Assembly: GCA_963850915.1 (NCBI GenBank) | Contig: CAWKND010000010.1 | Coordinates: 372,001 to 436,000 of the forward strand | Length of the DNA: 64,000 bases | Source of the DNA: CAVTWH01 sp963850915 | Lineage (GTDB): Bacteria > Actinomycetota > Actinomycetes > Mycobacteriales > Micromonosporaceae | Direction of reading: 5' to 3' | Shown here: positions 1 to 8,011 of the stretch, piece after piece | How the letters are laid out: every line of letters starts with the position of its first letter | Numbering within the stretch: position 1 is the first letter of the stretch | Notes under the pieces: generated by a model | Database searches by the model: none | What the model was told of the DNA's origin: nothing | The model's input: the letters and a program-made list of their open reading frames with translations, nothing else | Program-made: the position numbers and the translations under genes

Positions 1-681
1 ACCGAGGAGATCCGGTTCGGCGACAACGACCGGCTGGCCGCGCTGGTGGCCGCCCTGGTCCACGCCGACCTGCTGCTGCTCCTCTCCGACGTGGACGCGC
101 TCTACACCGGCGATCCCGCCGATCCAGCCTCCCGCAAGGTAGAGCTGGTCGCCTCTGACGCCGACCTGGCCGGCGTCAGAACCGGTCGGGCCGGGCGCGC
201 GGGGGTTGGTACCGGCGGCATGGTCACCAAGGTCGAGGCCGCCCGGATCGCCACCGGCGCCGGCATTCCGGTCATCCTGACCGCCGCGCCGCTCGCCGCC
301 GCGGCCCTGCGCGGCGACGAGGTGGGCACGCTCTTCCAGGGGGTACGCAACCGGCCGGCGGCCCGCCTCTTCTGGCTCGCGCACGCCACCTCGCCGCGCG
401 GGCGACTCACCCTCGACCTGGGCGCTGTCCGCGCGGTGGTCGACCGGGGCGCCTCCCTGCTGCCGGCCGGAGTGACCGGGGTGGACGGCAGGTTCGCGGC
501 CGGCGACCCGGTGGACCTGGTCGACCCCGATGGCCGCCCGATCGCCCGTGGCCTGGTCAACTACGACGCCGCCGAGCTCCCCGGTCTGCTCGGCCACTCC
601 ACCTCGGAACTCGCCGCGACCCTCGGCCCCGGGTACGAGAAGGAGATCGTCCACCGCGACGACCTCGTCCTACTCCCCTAA
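1..681 (+). CDS. proB: Glutamate 5-kinase, C-terminal part (5' truncated)
   Basis: The frame is open from base 1, so the gene begins before the window. The visible 226 codons cover the second half of the amino-acid-kinase domain (DVDALYTGDP; the TGGMVTK motif contacting ATP/substrate) and a C-terminal PUA domain over roughly the last 85 residues. ProB is normally about 370 residues, so about 140 are missing upstream. It phosphorylates glutamate in the first step of cytosolic proline synthesis. Its partner proA lies 2.2 kb downstream, although the two are usually adjacent. The stop codon TAA sits inside a short tandem repeat. Confidence 0.96.
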   Translation, partial: TEEIRFGDNDRLAALVAALVHADLLLLLSDVDALYTGDPADPASRKVELVASDADLAGVRTGRAGRAGVGTGGMVTKVEAARIATGAGIPVILTAAPLAAAALRGDEVGTLFQGVRNRPAARLFWLAHATSPRGRLTLDLGAVRAVVDRGASLLPAGVTGVDGRFAAGDPVDLVDPDGRPIARGLVNYDAAELPGLLGHSTSELAATLGPGYEKEIVHRDDLVLLP

Positions 682-738
682 CCCGCAGCACGACCTCCCC
701 TAACCCGAAGCACGACCTCCCCTAGCCCGAAGCACGAG
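673..738. repeat. 22-bp tandem repeat x3 spanning the proB stop codon
   Basis: Three exactly phased 22-bp units (consensus CTCCCCTAACCCGAAGCACGAC) run from the last codons of proB into the intergenic space. Each carries CTAA or CTAG. The array looks like slippage duplication of the gene's own 3' end; no function is visible. Confidence 0.85.
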
Positions 739-743
739 GGACG

Positions 744-1667
744 TCAGTCCGTGGGCAGGCGGGCCTGGTACGCCTCGCGGACGACCGCCCAGGCGTCCGC
801 CACCGGCCCCAGGTGACCGAGCTTGTCGGGGTTGATCACTGAGCGGATCGTCTGGACCTGTCCGTCGAGGACGTCGAGTGCCAGGGTGTTGAGTACCTTG
901 CCGTCCCGATCCCGCAAGATCGCCCCCGGCCCGCCGTTCACCTGGTGCGGCTGCACCTGGCCGCCGATCCGGCCGAACGCCGAGGCGATCGCGGCGAGCA
1001 GCCGGGCCACCTTCTCGGCGCCGCCGATGCCGCCGCCCCACTGCGGGGCCTTGCCGCCGCTGTCGCCGACCAGCTGAACGTCCGCGGCGAGCAGCTCGCG
1101 CAGCCGGTCGACGTCGCCCTCCCGGAAGGCGTCGAAGAACCGCCCGGCGAGCTCCTCGCGCTCCCGCCGGTCAGCCTCGAACCGTGGCCGGCCCGCGTCC
1201 ATGTGCCGCCGCGCCCGTACCGCGAGCTGCCGGCAGGCCGCCTCCGACCGGTCCACCGCCGCCGCGACCTCGTCAAAGCCGAACCCGAACACCTCCCGCA
1301 GTACGAAGACCGCCCGCTCCAGCGGGGTCAGCCGCTCCAGCAGCAACAACGCCGCCATCGACACCGAGTCGGCCAGCTCCGCCGAGCGCTCCGGATCCGC
1401 GTACGGGTCGGAGAGCAGCGGCTCCGGGAACCACTGCCCCACGTACTCCTCCCGCCGGAAACGGGCCGAGCGCAGTACATCGATCGAGATCCGGGTGACC
1501 ACAGCCGAGAGGAACGCCTTGGTCGACGTTGGCTGGGTCGGCGAGGCCTGGTACCGCAGCCAGGTCTCCTGCACCGCGTCCTCGGCCTCGCCGACGCTGC
1601 CGAGGATCCGGTAGGCGATCGCGAACAGCAGCGGCCGCAGCTCCTGGAACTCCTCAGCCCTGGTCAC
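744..1667 (-). CDS. ECF41-family RNA polymerase sigma factor with SnoaL-like C-terminal domain
   Basis: 307 residues. Sigma region 2 (about 5-75) and region 4 (about 110-165) are followed by a SnoaL-like extension (about 180-300), the ECF41 layout. Signature pieces are visible: WFPEP between the sigma regions, DSGGK in the extension and NPDKL near the end. In this family the C-terminal domain acts in cis to control activity in place of a separate anti-sigma factor, and none is seen here. The GTG start at 1667 has a perfect AGGAGG 6 nt upstream; a longer in-frame extension to 1721 has no such site. The neighbouring epimerase gene carries a matching ECF41 promoter and is the likely target. Confidence 0.93.
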   Translation of the reverse strand: MTRAEEFQELRPLLFAIAYRILGSVGEAEDAVQETWLRYQASPTQPTSTKAFLSAVVTRISIDVLRSARFRREEYVGQWFPEPLLSDPYADPERSAELADSVSMAALLLLERLTPLERAVFVLREVFGFGFDEVAAAVDRSEAACRQLAVRARRHMDAGRPRFEADRREREELAGRFFDAFREGDVDRLRELLAADVQLVGDSGGKAPQWGGGIGGAEKVARLLAAIASAFGRIGGQVQPHQVNGGPGAILRDRDGKVLNTLALDVLDGQVQTIRSVINPDKLGHLGPVADAWAVVREAYQARLPTD

Positions 1668-1705
1668 GCCCGCCTCCTTCTCGGTCTGGCGCACGCCGGT
1701 CCGCC

Positions 1706-1810
1706 TCTCCCGCCGGCCCATCGCTCAGGGCGGCCTCTTCTCCCGCCGGCCCACCGTTCCCGCCGGCCCACCGTTCGCCGCCCGGCCTCCTCTCCCGCCC
1801 GCCCACCGCT
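1706..1810. repeat. Interrupted 17-20-bp direct repeats between sigma and epimerase genes
   Basis: Four copies of a TCTCCCGCCGGCCCACCGTT-like unit begin near 1706, 1739, 1759 and 1791, upstream of the sigma factor start and ahead of the epimerase stop. They fill most of this gap. No promoter was recognised inside them. Confidence 0.6.
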
Positions 1811-1819
1811 CTGGCCGGG

Positions 1820-2749
1820 TCACGCGAGGCCTTCTTTGAAGCCTTGTCGCCAGGACGGGTAGCGCAGCTGCCAGCCGAGTTCCCGCTTGGCCTTGGCGTT
1901 GGCGAAGCCGCGCCCCTCCGTCATCATCGTCACCGCCACGTCGCCGGCCAGCAGCCGGGCCAGCCACCTGGGTACCCGCATCGGTGCCTTCGCCCCCGCG
2001 CACGCTGCCAGGTAAGGCAGCCACTCACTGGCCGGCGCCGGTTCGTCATCGACGATGTTGAACACGCCAGTCGCCTGTTGCTCCACGGCCAGTACGGTCG
2101 CGCTGGCCGCGTCGTCGAGGTGTACCCACGAGCTGTACCCGGTACTCCCCCCGACCAGCGGGAACTGCCGCTTGCGTACCAACTCGACCTGGTCGTCGCT
2201 GGCGCCCGGCCCGTAAAGCCCGCCGTACCGCAGCACCGCGCCGCCGGCCTTGCCGACCACGTCCTCGACATGCGCGAGCGCCGCCATCCCCGCCTGCGCC
2301 GCCGTCCCGGTCATCGGGTCCAGCGGGTCCTCCTCGGTCTTCACCCAGCCGCCCCGGCGGATCCCGTTCCAGTTGGCGTACCCCTGTGCGACAAGGGGTA
2401 CGCCGGTCGCCTCTGCCGCGGCCAGCAGGTGGTCGGTCCCCTCGGTACGCAGCCGGATGGTGGGGGCGAACCAGCGGTCCATGTGCTTCAGATCCGGCTT
2501 GCCGGCATGCGCCATCGAGATCGCGGTCATCTGGTGCACGATCGCGTCCGGCCGGGCCTTGGCCACCGCCTCCCCGACTGACACCGCGTCCAGCCCGTCC
2601 ATCACGACACCGGCCGCGCCCAGCCGCGCCAGCAGGTCCAGCTTGGCCGCGCTCGTCGTCGTAGCCGTCACCTGGTGACCGCGGGCCACCAGTTGCGGTA
2701 CCAGCCGCCGCCCGATGACCCCGGTTCCGCCTGCCACGAACACCCTCAT
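1820..2749 (-). CDS. NAD(P)-dependent epimerase/dehydratase (extended SDR family)
   Basis: 309 residues with an N-terminal Rossmann fold beginning MRVFVAGGTGVIG (GxxGxxG nucleotide-binding loop). A canonical YxxxK active-site pair is not evident, so this looks like an atypical SDR and the substrate is unknown. ATG at 2749 is preferred over ATG at 2755 because AAAGG is 9 nt from the former and only 3 nt from the latter. ECF41 sigma genes are known to sit next to epimerases, oxidoreductases or carboxymuconolactone decarboxylases; this gene fits that role and has the cognate promoter upstream. Sigma factor and epimerase form a co-directional pair between proB and proA. Confidence 0.88.
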   Translation of the reverse strand: MRVFVAGGTGVIGRRLVPQLVARGHQVTATTTSAAKLDLLARLGAAGVVMDGLDAVSVGEAVAKARPDAIVHQMTAISMAHAGKPDLKHMDRWFAPTIRLRTEGTDHLLAAAEATGVPLVAQGYANWNGIRRGGWVKTEEDPLDPMTGTAAQAGMAALAHVEDVVGKAGGAVLRYGGLYGPGASDDQVELVRKRQFPLVGGSTGYSSWVHLDDAASATVLAVEQQATGVFNIVDDEPAPASEWLPYLAACAGAKAPMRVPRWLARLLAGDVAVTMMTEGRGFANAKAKRELGWQLRYPSWRQGFKEGLA

Positions 2750-2794
2750 GATCATGTACCTTTCCCGATTCCGGTGTCTGCCTCTCGACCACGA

Positions 2795-2821
2795 GACGCG
2801 ACAGCCCCGCCGTCTGTGACA
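2795..2821 (-). promoter_or_regulatory. ECF41 promoter of the epimerase gene
   Basis: On the minus strand the sequence reads TGTCACA, exactly 16 nt, then CGTC, matching the published ECF41 consensus as I recall it (TGTCACA-N16-CGTC). It lies about 45 bp upstream of the epimerase start, and the sigma gene is the next gene downstream. Confidence 0.82.
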
Positions 2822-2852
2822 CGGGCGGGGCGTTCCACAGGGTGACAACCGG

Positions 2853-2882
2853 TTCGGAGCCGGCGGTCGGGCTGGCTACCCT
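2853..2882 (+). promoter_or_regulatory. Putative proA promoter (leaderless type)
   Basis: TTCGGA (2853-2858), an 18-bp spacer and TACCCT (2877-2882) lie 7 nt before the proA ATG. Transcription would therefore begin at or next to the start codon. No Shine-Dalgarno is present. Confidence 0.55.
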
Positions 2883-2889
2883 GGCAGGC

Positions 2890-4134
2890 ATGAGTGCTGT
2901 GCTGGAGGCTGCCGGCCGGGCCCGCGAGGCCGCCGTCGAGCTGGGCTGTGCGACCCGGGCGGTCAAGGACGCCGCGCTGCTGGCGATGGCGGACGCGCTG
3001 GTCGACGCCGCACCGGAGCTGATCGCCGCCAACGAGCGGGATCTGGTGGCTGCCCGCGAGGCGGGGATGGCCCCGGCCCAGCAGGACCGGCTGGCCCTCA
3101 CTCCGACCCGGATCGAGGGCATGGCGACCGGGCTGCGCCAGGCGGCCGGGCTGCCCGACCCGGTGGGCGAGGTGGTACGCGGCTCGACCCTGCCGAACGG
3201 GTTGGAGCTGCGCCAGGTGCGGGTACCGTTCGGCGTCGTCGGGATCATCTACGAGGCACGCCCCAACGTGACCGCCGACGCGGCCGGGCTCTGCCTGAAG
3301 TCGGGGAACGCCGTACTGCTGCGGGGCTCCTCGTCGGCCGCGCACTCCAACGCGGCGATCGTGGCGACCCTGCGGACGGCGGTGGAGAAGGCCGGGCTGC
3401 CCGCCGACGCGATCCAGCTGCTGGACTCCTCGTCCCGCGAGTCGGTCAAGGAGCTGATGCGGGCACGCGGGCTGGTGGACGTACTCATCCCGCGCGGCGG
3501 GGCGGCGCTGATCCGGACAGTGGTGGAGGAGTCGACGGTACCGGTCATCGAGACCGGCGTCGGCAACTGCCACATCTACGTCGACGAGGCCGCCGATCTC
3601 GGGATGGCACTGCGGATCCTGTTGAACGCCAAGACTTCCCGCCCCTCGGTGTGCAACGCGGCCGAGTCGCTGCTGGTACACGCGGCGGTCGCCGAGCCTT
3701 TCCTGGCCCTCGCGTTGCCGGCGCTGAAGGAGGCCGGGGTCACCGTGCACGGCTCGCCGGCGGTCGCCGCCTTCGACGCGGCGGTCGTCCCGGCCACCGA
3801 GGAGGACTACGCCGCCGAGTACCTGTCCCTGGACATCTCGGCCGCCGTCGTCGACTCGCTGGACGAGGCGGTGGCGCACATCCGCCGGTACTCGTCGGGC
3901 CACTCCGAGGCGATCATCACCAACTCGCAGCCGGCCGCCCGGCGCTTCGTGGCGACCGTGGACGCGGCGGCTGTCCTGGTCAACGCCTCCACCCGGTTCA
4001 CCGACGGTGCCGAGTTCGGCTTCGGCGCGGAGATCGGCATCTCCACCCAGAAGCTGCACGCGCGGGGCCCGATGGGGCTGCCCGAGCTGACCTCCACCAA
4101 ATACGTGGTGACCGGCGAGGGCCAGATCCGCTGA
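2890..4134 (+). CDS. proA: Glutamate-5-semialdehyde dehydrogenase (gamma-glutamyl phosphate reductase)
   Basis: 414 residues, the usual ProA length. It reduces glutamyl-5-phosphate with NADPH in the second step of proline synthesis. Recognisable ProA stretches include VPFGVVGIIYEARPNVT, the catalytic-cysteine region SRPSVCNAAESLLVH and the C-terminal FGFGAEIGISTQKLHARGPMG. The ATG at 2890 is chosen over an in-frame ATG at 2842 because homologous sequence starts at MSAVLEAAGRAR and a TACCCT box sits 7 nt upstream. Separation from proB by a minus-strand sigma/epimerase pair means proA needs its own promoter. Confidence 0.97.
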   Translation: MSAVLEAAGRAREAAVELGCATRAVKDAALLAMADALVDAAPELIAANERDLVAAREAGMAPAQQDRLALTPTRIEGMATGLRQAAGLPDPVGEVVRGSTLPNGLELRQVRVPFGVVGIIYEARPNVTADAAGLCLKSGNAVLLRGSSSAAHSNAAIVATLRTAVEKAGLPADAIQLLDSSSRESVKELMRARGLVDVLIPRGGAALIRTVVEESTVPVIETGVGNCHIYVDEAADLGMALRILLNAKTSRPSVCNAAESLLVHAAVAEPFLALALPALKEAGVTVHGSPAVAAFDAAVVPATEEDYAAEYLSLDISAAVVDSLDEAVAHIRRYSSGHSEAIITNSQPAARRFVATVDAAAVLVNASTRFTDGAEFGFGAEIGISTQKLHARGPMGLPELTSTKYVVTGEGQIR

Positions 4135-4163
4135 CCCGGCGCGCGACCCGGGCCGATCCCCCA

Positions 4164-4169
4164 TAGGGT
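4164..4169 (+). promoter_or_regulatory. -10 box TAGGGT of the next gene
   Basis: TAGGGT lies 7 nt before the ATG at 4177, with no ribosome-binding site between. It fits the leaderless pattern seen repeatedly in this window. Confidence 0.5.
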
Positions 4170-4176
4170 GGGCGCT

Positions 4177-4881
4177 ATGTCCGACGTGTCGCTGGATGAT
4201 CCCGGTACCCTGATCCGCCAACTCGACCGGGCGACGGAACGGTTGTTCGCCACGGTACGCGAGCTGGATCCGTCCACTGTGGACGATCCGTCGCTGTGTA
4301 CCGGCTGGACCCGTGGTCACGTACTGACCCACCTGGCGCGCAACGCCGACGGTACGGTCAACCTGCTCAACTGGGCACGCACCGGGGTACCCACGCCGAA
4401 GTACGCCAGCGAGGAACAGCGCGACGCGGACATCGAGGCGGGCGCCGGACGGCCACTCGCCGACCAGTTGGCCGACCTGGCCGCCACGGTGGATCGGCTC
4501 AACGCAGCCATTTCCGGAATGGCGCCGGAGGACTGGGCGGCCCCGGTCGGTGGGAGTGGCCGGCCGGCCGTACACACGCTGTGGACCCGGGTACGCGAAG
4601 TCGAGGTACACCATGTGGACCTGGCGGCGGGGTACACCCCGGTGGACTGGCCGGCCGACCTGGTGCCGCAGCTGCTCGCGGAGGCCGTCGCCGACCGCAC
4701 CGGGCTGGCCGCGCGGCTGGTCGAGACCGGCACCGGCACGGTCGTGCACGACGGCGCGGCGTCGCCGGTGATCAGCGGCCCGGCGGCCGCGCTCGCAGCG
4801 TGGCTGATGGGGCGTACCGACGGCGGTGACCTGACCATCGAGCCGCCGGGTCCGCTCACCGCGCTCTCCGACTGGCGCTGA
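4177..4881 (+). CDS. Maleylpyruvate isomerase family mycothiol-dependent enzyme
   Basis: 234 residues of the DinB-like four-helix MDMPI fold. The metal-binding pattern is visible: His in GHVLTHLARNADG (about residue 50), then Glu and His in REVEVHHVDLAAGY (about 145-150). The family uses the actinobacterial thiol mycothiol for isomerisation or thiol transfer. A dedicated maleylpyruvate pathway is not encoded nearby, so the physiological substrate is unknown. The start is the ATG 7 nt after a TAGGGT box; a GTG at 4168 would overlap that box. Confidence 0.9.
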   Translation: MSDVSLDDPGTLIRQLDRATERLFATVRELDPSTVDDPSLCTGWTRGHVLTHLARNADGTVNLLNWARTGVPTPKYASEEQRDADIEAGAGRPLADQLADLAATVDRLNAAISGMAPEDWAAPVGGSGRPAVHTLWTRVREVEVHHVDLAAGYTPVDWPADLVPQLLAEAVADRTGLAARLVETGTGTVVHDGAASPVISGPAAALAAWLMGRTDGGDLTIEPPGPLTALSDWR

Positions 4882-4914
4882 CCGCTTGCCGCGCCGCTCG
4901 TGCTAGAAAGGCGG

Positions 4915-5637
4915 GTGCTCAGCGTACGGATCGGGGACGTGACCATCGCCTATCGCGACTCAGGCGAGGTGGGCGCGCCGGTGGCGGTCCTGCTGCACGG
5001 CGGTGGGAGCACGTCGGCGACCTGGGACCGGTTCACCCCGGCGCTGCGCGAGGCGGGGCTGCGGGTGATCGCGCCCGACCTGCGCGGTCACGGGGCGAGC
5101 GGACGATCCCGGCGGTACCCGCTGGCGGGCTACCGCGACGACGTTCTGGTACTGCTGGATGCGCTGGAGTTGGGCGACTTCACCCTCGTCGGGCACTCGC
5201 TCGGCGGGTACGTGGCGAGCCTGGTGGCGCAGGCCCGACCGGCGCAGGTGACCCGGCTGCTCCTGGAGGACCCGGCTCCCCCACCCCGGAGCGCCGCCGC
5301 CGCACCGAGTTTCTCGCCGCTGCGTACCGCCGCCCTCGGGCTCAGCCTGCTCGCCGGCGGCCGGCGCAGGTACGACCGGCGCGCCCTGCTCTCCGCGATC
5401 CGCCAACTCCGGGTCCCGGACAGCGCATGGTGGGAGGCGCTCGGCAAGGTACCGGCGCCGGCCCTGGTGATCTCCGGCGGTCCGCGCAGCCACGTGTCGC
5501 CGCAGCGGCTGGCCGAACTCGCCGAGGCGCTGCCCGCGGGGAGCTTCACGACCGTACCGGTCGGGCACCGCATCCACAGCCTGGCGCCGGAGGCGTTCGC
5601 CGCCACCGCCCTACCGTTCCTCACGGCCGCCGGCTGA
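4915..5637 (+). CDS. Alpha/beta-fold hydrolase
   Basis: 240 residues. Oxyanion-hole HGGG (about 28), nucleophile elbow GHSLGG with the catalytic serine, and a late GHRIHS supplying the histidine fit the alpha/beta-hydrolase fold; the cap region (about 120-170) is short. No signal peptide, so cytosolic. The substrate cannot be read from sequence. GTG at 4915 is preferred because TAGAAA is 5 nt upstream and AAAGG close by; GTG at 4900 is the alternative. The 3' end is tandemly duplicated downstream. Confidence 0.85.
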   Translation: MLSVRIGDVTIAYRDSGEVGAPVAVLLHGGGSTSATWDRFTPALREAGLRVIAPDLRGHGASGRSRRYPLAGYRDDVLVLLDALELGDFTLVGHSLGGYVASLVAQARPAQVTRLLLEDPAPPPRSAAAAPSFSPLRTAALGLSLLAGGRRRYDRRALLSAIRQLRVPDSAWWEALGKVPAPALVISGGPRSHVSPQRLAELAEALPAGSFTTVPVGHRIHSLAPEAFAATALPFLTAAG

Positions 5638-5776
5638 TCCCGCTCTGCGGTTCCTCACGGCAGCCGGCTCATCCGGGCCGGCCGGACCTCACGGCAGCCG
5701 GCTCATCCGGGCCGGCCGAACTCATGGCAGCCGGCCGATCCGGCCCCGCCGTTCCTCATCGCAGCCGGCTGATCCG
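5617..5776. repeat. 33-34-bp tandem repeat x5 derived from the hydrolase 3' end
   Basis: Copy 1 encodes the last residues and stop codon of the hydrolase (TTCCTCACGGCCGCCGGCTG). Four further imperfect copies follow at about 5651, 5687, 5720 and 5752 with a 33-34-bp period. They fill the gap to the convergent gene ending at 5805. No coding or hairpin role is apparent. Confidence 0.85.
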
Positions 5777-5804
5777 ACCGGACCGGGAGGCTAGCTGAGC
5801 CGAG

Positions 5805-6614
5805 CTACCGGACGGCGCGGATCGCGGCCAGGGTGGAGTGCACGTCGAAGGTGGGACCGTCGTCACTGGGCCAGCCGCCGTCGGTGCGCTGGGTCTCGGT
5901 GAGCCGCTTGCGGGCCGCCACCAGCAGCCAGTCGTCGGCGGACATGCCGACCCGGCGCAGGGTGGAGGCCATCCAGGCGACGTCGGCCGGGGTCATGTCG
6001 GGTACCCGCTCACCCAGTACCACCTGGATCTGCGCCGCCTCGTAGTACCAGCCGGCCTGGTAGAGCAGGGCGGCGCCCAGCCACCCGGCAGCCAGGTAGG
6101 ACGGCCAGGTCCCGTTCTCCCGCACGGTGGCCCGGAACGCCTGGGTGGCCCGGCCGACCACCTCCGCGGACGTGCTTGTGTCAATCGCCGGCGCGGACTC
6201 GGCCGAGCCGCCGATGAGCAGCGTGAACGCGGCGTTGACGGTGAGGTACAGGCAGGCCTCCGGGTCCCCCGGCATCGCCCATGGTGGCGCGAAGTCGGCG
6301 AGTGCCCGGCTCTCCTCCCAGGTACCGTCCGGTCGCTGCCGGCTGGCCAGCCAGGCGAGCGCCCGGCGGGCGGCCGGGCGGCCCAGCGCGTCCAGGTCGT
6401 CGAGTTCGGCGAGGCGGAAGCAGGTGGCGTCGATGGACGCCACGTCACCGGCCCAGAACGCCGGCCAGCCACCACCCGCCGTCTGACCCAGCTCTGCCTT
6501 GTCCACCACTTCGGGGGCGGGGGCGTGGCCGGAGCGCAGCCAGGACAGGCGCGCCCGGTCCACACTGTCCCCCCGGGCCACCACGAAACCGATCGCGGCG
6601 TCGATGTCGACCAT
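5805..6614 (-). CDS. Prenyltransferase/squalene-oxidase repeat (alpha-alpha toroid) protein
   Basis: 269 residues with helical repeats containing QW-type motifs (SRQRPDGTWEE, ETQRTDGGWPSDDG) typical of terpene cyclase or protein-prenyltransferase toroids. It is well under half the length of a squalene-hopene cyclase (over 600 residues) and the cyclase DxDD acid motif is not seen, so catalysis is doubtful. No isoprenoid genes adjoin it. The ATG start is 6 nt downstream of TAGCCT, with no Shine-Dalgarno. Confidence 0.72.
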   Translation of the reverse strand: MVDIDAAIGFVVARGDSVDRARLSWLRSGHAPAPEVVDKAELGQTAGGGWPAFWAGDVASIDATCFRLAELDDLDALGRPAARRALAWLASRQRPDGTWEESRALADFAPPWAMPGDPEACLYLTVNAAFTLLIGGSAESAPAIDTSTSAEVVGRATQAFRATVRENGTWPSYLAAGWLGAALLYQAGWYYEAAQIQVVLGERVPDMTPADVAWMASTLRRVGMSADDWLLVAARKRLTETQRTDGGWPSDDGPTFDVHSTLAAIRAVR

Positions 6615-6620
6615 GTATGC

Positions 6621-6626
6621 AGGCTA
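6621..6626 (-). promoter_or_regulatory. -10 box TAGCCT of the toroid-protein gene
   Basis: On the minus strand TAGCCT, then 6 nt, then the ATG at 6614. Leaderless spacing. Confidence 0.55.
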
Positions 6627-6693
6627 CCCAGCTAGTCCAGACTCGGTTTCCTACGACCGGTCAACGAATGTGACCGGTCAGTAGATTGGCAGG

Positions 6694-7872
6694 TCAGTAG
6701 ATGGGCAGCGACGGGTCGACGTTGCGTACCCATGAAACCACCCCACCTTGGACGTGTACCGCGTCCTTGAACCCGGCCGACTTCACCGCGGCGAGTGCCT
6801 CGGCCGACCGGATGCCGGTCTTGCAGTACAGCACGATCTGCCGGTCCTGGGGCAGCGTGGCGAGTGCCTGTCCGGAGAGGATGTCGCCCTTGGGTACCAG
6901 CCGCGCGCCCGGGATCGACACGATCTCGAACTCGGCCGGCTCCCGCACGTCGATCAGCTCCACCGACTTCCCGGCGTCGAGCCACTCCTTCAGCTCACCT
7001 GTGGTGATCGTCGAGCCGGCAGCCGCCTCGGCCGCCTCGTCGGAGACCGAGCCACAGAAGTCGTCGTAGTCGATCAGCCCGGTGATCGTCGGGTGCTCGC
7101 CGCAGATCGCGCAGTTCGGGTCCTTGCGTACCTTGATCTTGCGGTACGACATCTCCAGGGCGTCGTAGACCATCAGCCCACCGACGAGCGGCTCGCCGAT
7201 GCCGGTGAGCAGCTTGATCGCCTCGGTGACCTGGATCGAGCCGATGCTCCCGCAGAGCACGCCCAGTACGCCGCCCTCGGCGCAGGACGGCACCATGCCG
7301 GGGGGCGGCGGCTCCGGGTAGAGGCAGCGGTAGCAGGGGCCGTGCTCGGCCCAGAACACACTGGCCTGGCCGTCGAAGCGGTAGATCGAGCCCCACACGT
7401 ACGGCTTGCCGAGCAGTACGGCGGCGTCGTTGACCAGGTACCGGGTGGCGAAGTTGTCGGTACCGTCGACGATCAGGTCGTACTGCTCGAAGATGCCGAA
7501 GACGTTGTCGTTGTTCAGCGCCTCGTTGTGGATCACCACGTTGACGTACGGGTTGATCTCCTTGACCGAGTCCCGCGCCGACTCCGACTTGAGCCGGCCG
7601 ATGTCGGACTGCCCGTGGATGATCTGGCGCTGCAGGTTGGACTCGTCGACCGTGTCGAACTCGACGATGCCGAGCGTGCCGACCCCGGCCGCGGCGAGGT
7701 ACATCAGCGCGGGCGAACCGAGGCCACCGGCGCCGACACACAGCACCTTGGCGTTCTTCAGCCGCTTCTGCCCGTCCATCGCGACGTCCGGGATGATCAG
7801 GTGACGGCTGTAGCGGCGTACTTCGTCGATGCTGAGGCTGGCAGCGGGCTCGACGAGCGGCGGCAGCGACAC
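6694..7872 (-). CDS. moeZ: Adenylyltransferase/sulfurtransferase MoeZ
   Basis: 392 residues. An N-terminal ThiF/MoeB E1-like domain (GAGGLGSPALMYLAAAGVG; zinc cysteines in CYRCLYPEP and CAICGEH) is fused to a C-terminal rhodanese domain (about 295-390) with active-site loop CKTGIRS. It adenylates then sulfurates ubiquitin-like carriers such as MoaD or CysO, feeding molybdopterin and cysteine synthesis. GTG at 7872 has AGGAGG 6 nt upstream; the in-frame extension beyond it lacks support. Its order next to a DUF3152 gene matches M. tuberculosis Rv3206c-Rv3207c. Confidence 0.95.
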   Translation of the reverse strand: MSLPPLVEPAASLSIDEVRRYSRHLIIPDVAMDGQKRLKNAKVLCVGAGGLGSPALMYLAAAGVGTLGIVEFDTVDESNLQRQIIHGQSDIGRLKSESARDSVKEINPYVNVVIHNEALNNDNVFGIFEQYDLIVDGTDNFATRYLVNDAAVLLGKPYVWGSIYRFDGQASVFWAEHGPCYRCLYPEPPPPGMVPSCAEGGVLGVLCGSIGSIQVTEAIKLLTGIGEPLVGGLMVYDALEMSYRKIKVRKDPNCAICGEHPTITGLIDYDDFCGSVSDEAAEAAAGSTITTGELKEWLDAGKSVELIDVREPAEFEIVSIPGARLVPKGDILSGQALATLPQDRQIVLYCKTGIRSAEALAAVKSAGFKDAVHVQGGVVSWVRNVDPSLPIY

Positions 7873-8011
7873 GGATGGCCTCCTGGGGACGAATCTCGGG
7901 ACCATTGTTGCTCGTCTGCGGCCGGATGTGTCGTGACGTGAGACACCGGCCCGTCCTGTGGGATGCCGGAATAAACCGCCCGCCCGTTCCAGCATCCTGG
8001 CGAGCGATCGG

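Noticed and set aside
2752..4749. 665-codon minus-strand frame over proA and the MDMPI-type gene
   Set aside because: Shadow of two well-supported plus-strand genes.
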